From an uncultured Oscillospiraceae bacterium (lineage in GTDB: Bacteria; Bacillota; Clostridia; Oscillospirales; Acutalibacteraceae), in NCBI GenBank assembly GCA_900552115.1, contig URYP01000058.1, forward strand, positions 1 through 13,747: a DNA stretch of 13,747 nt, in the 5' to 3' direction. Position 1 is the first letter of the stretch; each line of letters begins with the position of its first letter. Positions 1-5,946 of the stretch are shown here, one piece after another. The notes beneath the pieces were generated by a model, which worked only from the letters and a program-made list of their open reading frames with translations, was not told where the DNA came from and did no database searches. The translations under genes and the position numbers were made by a program.

Positions 1-80
1 TTATATGTTAAAATAGCTGATAAATCCAGATCCATATAAAGTATTCTTTTGCTTACAGCCGATTCTAACCAGCAGATAAC

Positions 81-112
81 AAAACAGGGCCGCCAGCAGG
101 CGGCCCTGTTTT
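81..112 (-). terminator. Intrinsic terminator of tRNA-Leu
   Basis: A perfect 14-bp stem (81-94 with 99-112) with the loop AGCA is followed on the minus strand by a T-rich run. It begins one base after the encoded CCA of tRNA-Leu, so it should end that transcript. Positions 1-80 hold nothing recognisable. Confidence 0.85.
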
Positions 113-113
113 T

Positions 114-200
114 TGGTGCGGATAAGAGGACTTGAACCTCCATGAGCTTGCGCTCATTAGAACCTGAATCTAACGCGTCTGCCAGTTCCGCCATATCCGC
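114..200 (-). tRNA. tRNA-Leu (anticodon CAG)
   Basis: The minus strand folds as a class II tRNA with a 7-bp acceptor stem (GCGGATA with TATCCGC), a long variable arm (GAGCGCAAGCTC), a T-loop GTTCAAGTC and an encoded 3' CCA at 114-116. The anticodon stem TTAGA/TCTAA closes the loop TTCAGGT, giving anticodon CAG. The mature body without CCA is 117-200. It has a consensus promoter upstream and a terminator directly after CCA, so it is a single-gene unit. Confidence 0.95.
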
Positions 201-207
201 ATAATAA

Positions 208-224
208 GCTGATCACTGATCAGC
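208..224 (-). other. Palindrome in tRNA-Leu 5' leader
   Basis: GCTGATCA, one base, then TGATCAGC forms a perfect 8-bp inverted repeat. It lies just after the predicted transcription start (about 225) and 7 bp before the mature tRNA 5' end, so the nascent leader could fold into a tight hairpin. It could instead be a DNA site. Confidence 0.5.
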
Positions 225-231
225 GAAAGTA

Positions 232-260
232 ATTATAACGAATCCCTTCCCGGTTGTCAA
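232..260 (-). promoter_or_regulatory. Sigma-A promoter of tRNA-Leu
   Basis: The minus strand reads TTGACA (255-260), a 17-bp spacer, and TATAAT (232-237). Both hexamers are perfect consensus. The predicted start is about position 225. The flanking stretch 261-330 is AT-rich and shared with the divergent tRNA promoter. Confidence 0.9.
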
Positions 261-330
261 GGGCTTTTTTAAAATTCTTTGTGGCTTTTTTCGTCTGCCT
301 GAATTTTTAAAAGAACCCGGGGGAAACCTA

Positions 331-359
331 TTGACAAACACGGGCAACCGTGCTAATAT
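331..359 (+). promoter_or_regulatory. Sigma-A promoter of initiator tRNA
   Basis: TTGACA (331-336), a 17-bp spacer and TAATAT (354-359), with an extended -10 TGC at 351-353. The predicted start is about 366. A 5-bp hairpin (369-373 with 377-381) followed by C and six Ts sits between start and tRNA. It is too weak to call a terminator, but it parallels the leader palindrome of tRNA-Leu. Confidence 0.8.
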
Positions 360-392
360 ATATCTACACCGTTTCAAACGGCTTTTTTATAT

Positions 393-467
<75 letters not shown>

Positions 468-473
468 TTGTTG

Positions 474-509
474 AAAGAAGTCGATTCTTGTAAAAGAATC
501 GACTTCTTT
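474..509 (+). terminator. Terminator after tRNA-fMet
   Basis: A perfect 16-bp stem (474-489 with 494-509) with a GTAA loop and a T-rich 3' side, starting 7 bp after CCA. It could also stop the convergent collagen-like transcript. No other terminator is visible between 510 and 571. Confidence 0.8.
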
Positions 510-571
510 TCGTTATAGATGTGATGCTTTGTCTGCCGGTGTTGAAACGAATCGGCACATAGCTGTATCTT

Positions 572-1738
572 TTATGGTAATGGGGAGATTCGTTCTATTG
601 TCAGCGTGGCATTTGTCAGCGTGGTTAAATTGAAAACCGCGGCTCCGGTGGAATAAAACGCTAAATCGACTTGACCGCTCAGGAATTCAATAACACTTCC
701 CTGCAGAATCGTGGTTTCCGTCGTGGATAGTGTGCTAAATTGCAAAGTGGAATCAATGACACTGCCGTTTTGCCTGACTCCCGCAGAAATAGTCTGATCA
801 GGCGGTTCCACTGGAGCGATCCGGATCATATAGTTGATTTCGTATTCGCCAGGAATATACACTTGCATTTCATTTTGATTTGTCCCTACATTAAAAGAAG
901 GCATAAAATTGCTGAGCTGTACCTGTTCAATTTGCCCACTGGCTGTAAAATTGAACGATTGGACGGTGTTGGAATATAGCCCGGCAAACGCGGATTCCGT
1001 GGCTTTGCCGTCAATTTCGACAGTCGCGGGATTATCGTATAAAAAAATATTTAAATTGGGGGATATAAAATTTAAATCCTCTCCAAACCGGATGGGTATG
1101 GGACCACCGTTGCCATTTATATAAAACAAGACCTCTCCTGGGTTAAAGGTGCCTTCTGGTCCGGGCTCGCCCTGTGGTCCGGTTTCGCCCTGCGGCCCGG
1201 TTTCACCCTGCGGCCCGGTTTCACCCTGCGGCCCGGTTTCGCCCTGTGGTCCGGGATCGCCTTGCGCCCCGGGCTCACCCTGCGGTCCAGGCTCACCCTG
1301 TGGACCGGTTTCACCCTGCGGTCCAGGCTCACCCTGCGGTCCGGGTTCGCCCTGCGGTCCGGGCTCACCCTGTGGTCCGGGTTCACCCTGTGGTCCGGTT
1401 GCGCCCTGTGGTCCGGGTTCTCCCTGCGGTCCGGGTTCGCCTTGAGGGCCGGGTTCGCCCTGCGGTCCGATTTCACCCTGTGGTCCGGGATCGCCTTGAG
1501 GGCCGGGTTCACCCTGTGGTCCGGGGTCACCCTGCGGACCGATTTCACCCTGTGGTCCGGGATCGCCTTGAGGGCCGGGTTCACCCTGCGGTCCAGGCTC
1601 ACCCTGCGGTCCGGGTTCGCCCTGCGGCCCGGGATCACCCTGTGGTCCTCGACAGCAACCACATTTACGGCAGCTGTCACAACTGGAACTGTCATATTCT
1701 TTGTCACTACCGTTGCAACGGGTATTATAATGATTCAT
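572..1738 (-). CDS. Collagen-like BclA-type spore surface protein
   Basis: 388 residues. The start ATG at 1738 is chosen because AGAGGAAG lies about 9 bp upstream; the frame stays open further upstream but without a ribosome binding site. Residues 1-30 are polar with Cys8 and a cluster Cys20, 23, 26, 28, 29. Residues 31-195 are 55 uninterrupted Gly-X-Y triplets, nearly all GPQ alternating with GEP, GDP, GET or GEI. Residues 196-388 are beta-rich (motif VYIPGEYEINYMIRI) and resemble the C1q/TNF-like C-terminal domain of Bacillus BclA. No signal peptide or sortase motif is present. That fits a mother-cell protein assembled into an exosporium-like layer as a trimeric filament. The spore role is inferred from the family; the collagen repeat itself is certain. 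Confidence 0.88.
   Translation of the reverse strand: MNHYNTRCNGSDKEYDSSSCDSCRKCGCCRGPQGDPGPQGEPGPQGEPGPQGEPGPQGDPGPQGEIGPQGDPGPQGEPGPQGDPGPQGEIGPQGEPGPQGEPGPQGEPGPQGATGPQGEPGPQGEPGPQGEPGPQGEPGPQGETGPQGEPGPQGEPGAQGDPGPQGETGPQGETGPQGETGPQGETGPQGEPGPEGTFNPGEVLFYINGNGGPIPIRFGEDLNFISPNLNIFLYDNPATVEIDGKATESAFAGLYSNTVQSFNFTASGQIEQVQLSNFMPSFNVGTNQNEMQVYIPGEYEINYMIRIAPVEPPDQTISAGVRQNGSVIDSTLQFSTLSTTETTILQGSVIEFLSGQVDLAFYSTGAAVFNLTTLTNATLTIERISPLP
1154..1648 (-). repeat. 18-bp coding tandem repeat (collagen stalk)
   Basis: About 27 copies of an 18-bp unit encoding Gly-Pro-Gln-Gly-(Glu/Asp)-(Pro/Thr/Ile). The unit consensus on the plus strand is close to CCGGGTTCACCCTGCGGT. A 50-bp block at 1467-1516 recurs identically at 1539-1588, a shift of 72 bp, which points to recent segmental duplication within the array. 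Confidence 0.95.
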
Positions 1739-1797
1739 GTTGGTATTCTTCCTCTCTATACGCAGTTGCAAAATCATGCGTAGACAAGTATCTAATG

Positions 1798-1827
1798 TAA
1801 GTTTATGCGAAAAACGGGCGAGGGTGT
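1798..1827 (-). promoter_or_regulatory. Possible sporulation (SigK-like) promoter
   Basis: The minus strand reads ACAC (1824-1827), about 16 bp, then CATAAACTT (1799-1807). The SigK consensus is AC, 16-17 bp, CATAnnnTA; only the last A differs. A start near 1791 would give a leader of about 53 nt before the collagen-like gene. Such short motifs arise by chance, so this is tentative. A TATTATAAAA stretch at 1861-1870 has no matching -35. Confidence 0.35.
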
Positions 1828-1899
1828 CCGCCTGCTGCGACACGGAAAACCGAACCGATCTTTTATAATAGAACCAGTAAAGGGTTCGACATATTGTGA

Positions 1900-1939
1900 A
1901 ATACAAAAACGCATGGCGACAGCCATGCGTTTTTGTATT
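1900..1939 (-). terminator. Terminator of the TauE/SafE pair
   Basis: A perfect 18-bp stem (1900-1917 with 1922-1939) around a 4-base loop, with five Ts inside the 3' arm. It lies 25 bp past the stop of the downstream permease gene. It separates that unit from the collagen-like gene read in the same direction. Confidence 0.85.
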
Positions 1940-1964
1940 ATACATTTATTACAGGCGGATGGTT

Positions 1965-2363
1965 TCAGGAATTGGAGCGATCTTCGGTGGCAGGGGAGGC
2001 ATCCTTTTTCTCTTTTTTACAAAACAGCTCTTTAACTCCAATGTAAAGCAGGAAAACGCCGAAACAGCGCCGCAGCAGGCTGACATCCATCATAGCGGCG
2101 AGAAAGGAGGAGCCGACCGCCGTCAGCACGCCGGCCAGCGTACAGATTAGCGCGGCTTTTTTTTCAATCAGGTGATTTTTAATATGGGAAATCAAGGCGG
2201 CCGGCGCACAAAATATAAAATAGAGCAGGTTTACCCCGCCCGCCCGGTACTGGTTGACGCCGGCGAAACTGGTGAGATACAGGATTAGGAGCGAGCCTCC
2301 GCCAATGCCAAACCCGCTGAGAATGCCGGTGCCGAGACCGATCAGGAAGTTGAGAATCATCAT
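1965..2363 (-). CDS. Half-size TauE/SafE permease, second subunit
   Basis: 132 residues. ATG at 2363 overlaps the TGA of the preceding gene (ATGA), so translation is probably coupled. It has about four membrane helices (roughly residues 2-30, 42-62, 72-94 and 102-118). The glycine-rich motif GLGTGILSGFGIGGG is near the N-terminus, RRCFGVFLLYIGVKEL is in the last helix, and the tail is charged and cytosolic-looking. Full-length TauE/SafE (TSUP) proteins are about 250 residues with two such four-helix repeats; this is one repeat alone. Members export or import sulfur-containing or organic anions. The substrate cannot be told. It probably pairs with its partner gene to make the eight-helix transporter. 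Confidence 0.8.
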   Translation of the reverse strand: MMILNFLIGLGTGILSGFGIGGGSLLILYLTSFAGVNQYRAGGVNLLYFIFCAPAALISHIKNHLIEKKAALICTLAGVLTAVGSSFLAAMMDVSLLRRCFGVFLLYIGVKELFCKKEKKDASPATEDRSNS

Positions 2364-2719
2364 AGCAGCAGCACCGCCCTTACTCCGCCGTAAATGATCA
2401 GCAGGCCAAAAATCCTGCGCAGCCATGTGACCGAAATCTTTCCGAATATTTTGCCGGAAACAAAGCCACCGGCCAGGCCCCCCAACAAATAGGGAAGAGA
2501 GGCCATAAAATCGATGCTGCCCTTAAATATATAAACGATCAGCGCTACGACCGACAGCGGCAGAATGACTGCCACCGAGGTAGCGAACGCCTTGCGCTGA
2601 TCCATTTTCAGCCACTTGGTAAACATGGGTACCAGGAAAAGTCCGCCGCCCGAACCGAAAAAACCGTTGGCGGTACCGGCCAGCGCTCCGGTAATGGCGT
2701 ATTTCATCGTGTCTTTCAC
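2360..2719 (-). CDS. Half-size TauE/SafE permease, first subunit
   Basis: 119 residues from a GTG start at 2719, chosen because AAAGGA sits 10 bp upstream. An in-frame TTG at 2740 would place that site inside the gene, and ATG at 2707 is possible. About four membrane helices are visible. The family glycine motif GALAGTANGFFGSGGG is near the N-terminus and WLRRIFGLLIIYGGVRAVLL at the C-terminus. The two subunits match each other in these motifs, as expected for the two repeats of a normal TauE/SafE protein. First gene of a two-gene unit, with a 4-bp overlap to the second. Confidence 0.8.
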   Translation of the reverse strand: MKDTMKYAITGALAGTANGFFGSGGGLFLVPMFTKWLKMDQRKAFATSVAVILPLSVVALIVYIFKGSIDFMASLPYLLGGLAGGFVSGKIFGKISVTWLRRIFGLLIIYGGVRAVLLL

Positions 2720-2796
2720 GAAATGTTCATCCTTTCGCAAAGCAGCTATGCCATCCCCGAACCTGGCATATCGCTAGTGTGTGTCAAATACTTATA

Positions 2797-2825
2797 AAAA
2801 TACGGCGGTGCCGCTGGCTTTTCAA
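2797..2825 (-). promoter_or_regulatory. Likely promoter of the permease pair
   Basis: The minus strand has TTGAAA (2820-2825), 17 bp, TATTTT (2797-2802). The match is moderate. It lies back to back with the hydrolase promoter, with the two -35 boxes 33 bp apart. Confidence 0.45.
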
Positions 2826-2858
2826 AATAATACCAGCCGGTGAAATGCACGATCCGGT

Positions 2859-2887
2859 TTGACAACGGCCCTTGAAAGGGATACACT
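2859..2887 (+). promoter_or_regulatory. Promoter of the DUF2974 hydrolase gene
   Basis: TTGACA (2859-2864), a 17-bp spacer and TACACT (2882-2887). The predicted start is near 2894, giving a leader of about 30 nt. This rules out an upstream TTG start for the gene, because that TTG is the first part of the -35 box. Confidence 0.75.
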
Positions 2888-2924
2888 GGCTTTATACAAA
2901 AAGCGGTTGGGAAAGGAGCGTTCT

Positions 2925-4055
2925 ATGGCCAACATCCTGGATTACGTGGAATGGAGAGGCGACCTGACACTGGAACAGTCGCCATTCGGCGACATTGACG
3001 GCCTTATATTGTCCTGGCTGTCTTATGTACCTTTTGGCGGGATCGTATCCCGTCGCTTTTCGGAGCCGATTACGTTAAAAGATGCCGCACAGCGCTATCT
3101 GGAATCGGACAGTCGACGGGAAAGTATGCTGCACAAGCACGATCTGGCGCTGCTGTCCGCTGTGGCTCAGAGCGAGCGTTTTGGTTCCATGCGCCTGTCC
3201 GGGTATATCTCCCGTACCGATCGCGAAGCGCAGACGCAGTTCGCCGCCATCACCATCGCCCTGGGCAGTGGCGCTGGTTTCCTGTCGTTTCGCGGTACGG
3301 ACGATACTCTGATCGGCTGGAAAGAAAATTTCAATATGGCGTTTATGACGCCGGTGCCGGCACAGCGTTCGGCGCTGCGCTATCTGGAACGGGCCGCCGA
3401 CGTGGTTGCGGGGGGGCTGCTGTTGGGGGGGCACTCCAAAGGGGGCAACCTGGCGGCCTATGCCGCGTCTTTCTGTCCATTGGATATACAGCAGCGCATT
3501 GTGCGCATTTATAACAATGACGGCCCCGGTTTTCCGGAGGAAGTCGTAAACCGCCCCGGCTATCAGGCGATCTGCGGCCGTATTAAAACCTTTGTCCCGC
3601 AGACGTCGGTGGTGGGCCTGCTGATGGAGCATGAGGAAGATTACACCGTCATCCACAGCCAGCAGACGGGCTTTATGCAGCACGATCTGTATACCTGGGA
3701 GGTTATGCGGGACCACTTCGTATGCCTGAACACCATCACTAAATCCAGTCGGTTTATGGATAAAACCCTGAAAAGATGGGTGGCGGATATGGAGCCGGCG
3801 CAGCGGGGACAGGTTATCGACGCCCTGTACGGCGCGCTTCAGGAGACACAGGCAACCACCATTTCTGAGCTGACCTCCAAATGGTTTCACAGCGCCGCCG
3901 TTGTCCGCAAGTCGTATAAAAACATGGACGAGGAAACCCGCAAGGTGATTTCGCAGACGTTCAGCCTGCTGTTTAAATCGGCGCGCAACAACATGGGGGT
4001 TTTTAAACCAACGCTGTCACTGCCCTTTCCCAAAAAAGCGGAAAACGGGAAATAA
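2925..4055 (+). CDS. DUF2974 (Mbeg1-like) alpha/beta serine hydrolase
   Basis: 376 residues. ATG at 2925 follows AAAGGAG by 6 bp. The N-terminus (MANILDYVEWRGDLTLEQSP) is the characteristic opening of DUF2974 proteins. The nucleophile elbow GGHSKGGNLA (168-177) places the catalytic serine at 171. Asp199 in NNDGPGF and His253 in GFMQHDLYTW are plausible remaining triad members. No signal peptide or membrane helix is seen, so it should be cytosolic. The family is lipase-like, but its substrate is unknown. It is a single-gene unit, divergent from the permease pair and convergent with the C39 peptidase operon. The codons around the active serine contain two runs of seven G. Confidence 0.85.
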   Translation: MANILDYVEWRGDLTLEQSPFGDIDGLILSWLSYVPFGGIVSRRFSEPITLKDAAQRYLESDSRRESMLHKHDLALLSAVAQSERFGSMRLSGYISRTDREAQTQFAAITIALGSGAGFLSFRGTDDTLIGWKENFNMAFMTPVPAQRSALRYLERAADVVAGGLLLGGHSKGGNLAAYAASFCPLDIQQRIVRIYNNDGPGFPEEVVNRPGYQAICGRIKTFVPQTSVVGLLMEHEEDYTVIHSQQTGFMQHDLYTWEVMRDHFVCLNTITKSSRFMDKTLKRWVADMEPAQRGQVIDALYGALQETQATTISELTSKWFHSAAVVRKSYKNMDEETRKVISQTFSLLFKSARNNMGVFKPTLSLPFPKKAENGK

Positions 4056-4060
4056 CGGAT

Positions 4061-4102
4061 AAAAAAGGGACGGGAGGCCGTATCGCCTTCCGTCCCTTTT
4101 TT
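4061..4102. terminator. Bidirectional terminator
   Basis: An 18-bp stem (4061-4078 with 4085-4102, one G:T pair) flanked by six As and six Ts. It lies 6 bp after the hydrolase stop and 10 bp after the convergent peptidase stop, so it can serve both. Confidence 0.9.
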
Positions 4103-4111
4103 AATTTTCAA

Positions 4112-4885
4112 TCACTCATCCGGCACGATGGCCAGCGCCTGGCTTCCCATACTCTTAAACCGGCTTTCCAGCAGCTCCCGGGAATACCGCATTACGCCGT
4201 TGTTTTTATAAGGGTCGTTACAGTAGTAAGCCTCGTCGTCGTAGCCCACCAGCACCAGGCAGTGTTCGTTGACGAGCCACTGTACGGTGGAACCGTCCTT
4301 TTCATCGATCCAGGAGGCGGAAACGTAGGTTTCTTTCATATCGATCGTCGCCCAGATGAGCACCGGAATCTGACGGTCGAGATAGCGCTGCGCCAGCGCC
4401 GGCAGTACGCTGCCGGTGCGATTTATCACGGCGTAATTCTTCGGCAGCAGGGAGGCAACAGCCCGCTCAATGACCGGGGCGTAGCAGCCATAGCTGTCTT
4501 CCGACCGCGGATTACCGACAAAGCGGTCGTTGGGATTGGGACCGATAGGGGTCTCTCCCTGCCACGTAAACTGTCCGCAGTCCAGATAATCGTCGATAAA
4601 GGTATCCACGTCGATATCGATGCCCCAGAACTGCAGCAGCATCACGGCGCTGACGCTTTCACAGCCGGTGGGATAGGCCTCCTGGCTGATGTAAGGCACG
4701 TCCAGCACTAAGGAATCCGACAGGGGCGCGGGAGTGCAGGCGGACAGGGCCAGGCTGTGTGAATTTTTCGCCGCGCTACCCGCACTGGGGGCTTGTGCGG
4801 TGTCGGGCAGCGTTTTCCAGGCGACCGCTAAAACCAGCACGGCCAGGGCTGTCAGGCCCGTTATTCGTTTCGCATATCGGCGCAT
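4112..4885 (-). CDS. Secreted C39-family-like cysteine peptidase
   Basis: 257 residues. ATG at 4885 has AGAGGA 9 bp upstream. Residues 8-24 form a hydrophobic signal or anchor segment, followed by an Ala/Ser-rich linker. The papain-like C39_2 fold is marked by Gln68 and Cys75 (ISQEAYPTGCESVSA), His208 (NEHCLVLVGYD) and Asp224 (NDPY), a complete catalytic set. It probably cleaves peptides or proteins outside the membrane; the substrate is unknown. It lacks the transporter fused in bacteriocin-processing C39 proteins. It is the last gene after the two-component genes, 89 bp downstream of the third. That gap holds its own candidate regulator site and an inverted repeat, so it may be expressed separately. 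Confidence 0.85.
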   Translation of the reverse strand: MRRYAKRITGLTALAVLVLAVAWKTLPDTAQAPSAGSAAKNSHSLALSACTPAPLSDSLVLDVPYISQEAYPTGCESVSAVMLLQFWGIDIDVDTFIDDYLDCGQFTWQGETPIGPNPNDRFVGNPRSEDSYGCYAPVIERAVASLLPKNYAVINRTGSVLPALAQRYLDRQIPVLIWATIDMKETYVSASWIDEKDGSTVQWLVNEHCLVLVGYDDEAYYCNDPYKNNGVMRYSRELLESRFKSMGSQALAIVPDE

Positions 4886-4919
4886 CTGAAACCATCCTCT
4901 CGGTTTGGTATGGTTTCAG
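4886..4919 (-). promoter_or_regulatory. Inverted repeat abutting the peptidase start
   Basis: CTGAAACCAT (4886-4895) and ATGGTTTCAG (4910-4919) are perfect 10-bp arms with a 14-base loop. The proximal arm touches the ATG at 4885, and most of the Shine-Dalgarno AGAGGA falls in the loop. It could be an RNA hairpin tuning translation of read-through transcripts, or a DNA operator. Confidence 0.6.
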
Positions 4920-4951
4920 CATAGCGGTCAGCCGGCCATCAAGTCATCAGC

Positions 4952-4973
4952 AAGCTGCAAAGAAAATGCAAAA
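4952..4973 (-). promoter_or_regulatory. Candidate response-regulator site before peptidase
   Basis: The plus strand reads AAGCTGCAAA, GAAAA, TGCAAAA. Two TGCAAA half-sites lie 11 bp apart, and the same fixed bases occur at 8206-8227 upstream of the response-regulator promoter. A weak -10 (TATGCT on the minus strand, 4918-4923) without a good -35 lies downstream, as expected for an activator-dependent promoter. Confidence 0.5.
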
Positions 4974-4974
4974 G

Positions 4975-5946
4975 TCAAACGGCCAGCAGATTATACCCGC
5001 TGATAATGTCGGCCTGTGTGTCGTAATACAGCAGCAGGCCATTCAGGTTTTCTCCCGAGGGTAGGGAAAACAGCGGGACATTGTCCGACGGCAGGGAGAA
5101 AAACAACAGGATATCGCCCTCATAAAACACCATGTGGTAATTCCCCCTTATTAGCAATTCGGGCAGGTACGCCTTGGCTAAATACGTAGAGCTGGGATTG
5201 TCGCGCAGGGCAAGCGCGTTTGTAAAGCCGCTAAAAGAAAAGGTTTCCTTGGGATAGGCGGTATAGGAAGACGGCGGCAAATCCGCCTCTTTCTCGCGGG
5301 AAGTGGTTGTATGCGACGTTTGTGAGGAGGGATCGGTCGGGGTCTCAAAACCGTCGCGGTAGGCCTGGATATACCGCTCGACCTTAGATGTGAGCTGCAT
5401 GCGTTTGTCATTGGACAGAGTGGGTGCGCCCTTGGCGGGGGTCACGTGCAGGGATTCAATCCAGGTGCCGTCATAAACCAGATCCAGACAAAGGCTTTCC
5501 CCGGTATATCCGGTGTAGGTAAAGGACGACAGATAATACTTTGCCGTGGACTCCTGATAACGCAGGTGAGAGGCAAAATTGGTTGTGTCAAGAGGAGCGT
5601 ACCGACTGGACAGGCTGGTGCAGGCCTGCTCAATCAGGTCGTTGATATCTTGCAGCTCGTATTTTACACCATTTTCGTCGTCCTTGCCATATTGGGCGTG
5701 AAGGTTCTGGAAATATTCGGTAATAGAAACGGCTTCGTCCGGCCGGTAGGTCGTCCATGGATAAAAGGTGAGCTTTTCCTCCGCGTTGATGTAGAGCAGG
5801 GGCGTTTCCCCCGAGGGTGTCGCTTTCACAATTTGGCCTTGGTAGGACGGAAGCAAAGACCTGATGATATCCATGCTGAAAAAGCCGCCGGTCAGGATGG
5901 CGGCGGCCAGCAGAAAAACCAGCCCGTTTTTCATCCAACCTTTCAT
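4975..5946 (-). CDS. Membrane-anchored protein of unknown function
   Basis: 323 residues; I recognise no family. ATG at 5946 overlaps the TGA of the kinase gene (ATGA), and AAAGGAG lies 10 bp upstream. Residues 7-28 form one N-terminal membrane helix. The rest should be outside the cell: a first domain (about 40-200), a Ser/Thr/Pro-rich linker (about 201-228), and a second beta-rich domain (about 229-323, with HMVFYEGDILLFFSLP). No catalytic motif is visible. Its place directly after a sensor kinase recalls the auxiliary membrane proteins encoded beside some kinases, such as those in the WalRK operon. No sequence similarity to them is claimed. A role in sensing or kinase control is inferred from position only. 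Confidence 0.8.
   Translation of the reverse strand: MKGWMKNGLVFLLAAAILTGGFFSMDIIRSLLPSYQGQIVKATPSGETPLLYINAEEKLTFYPWTTYRPDEAVSITEYFQNLHAQYGKDDENGVKYELQDINDLIEQACTSLSSRYAPLDTTNFASHLRYQESTAKYYLSSFTYTGYTGESLCLDLVYDGTWIESLHVTPAKGAPTLSNDKRMQLTSKVERYIQAYRDGFETPTDPSSQTSHTTTSREKEADLPPSSYTAYPKETFSFSGFTNALALRDNPSSTYLAKAYLPELLIRGNYHMVFYEGDILLFFSLPSDNVPLFSLPSGENLNGLLLYYDTQADIISGYNLLAV

Noticed and set aside
1154..1648. Regular repeats that could suggest a CRISPR array.
   Set aside because: The units are contiguous 18-bp coding repeats without spacers.
1766..1785. TGCAAAATCATGCG upstream of the collagen-like gene, similar to one motif half-site.
   Set aside because: Only one TGCAAA is present and the second half-site does not match.
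1149..1800. Long plus-strand open frames rich in Pro/Gly/Arg opposite the collagen-like gene.
   Set aside because: They are produced by the 18-bp repeat read on the other strand, have no ribosome binding site or domain, and the minus-strand frame gives a perfect Gly-X-Y collagen.
2859..2924. An N-terminal extension of the DUF2974 protein from a TTG at 2859.
   Set aside because: That TTG is part of the -35 box, and AAAGGAG with ATG at 2925 gives the family-typical N-terminus.
3075..3890. A 271-residue minus-strand frame opposite the DUF2974 gene.
   Set aside because: No domain, no ribosome binding site, and the plus strand carries a clear family signature and promoter.
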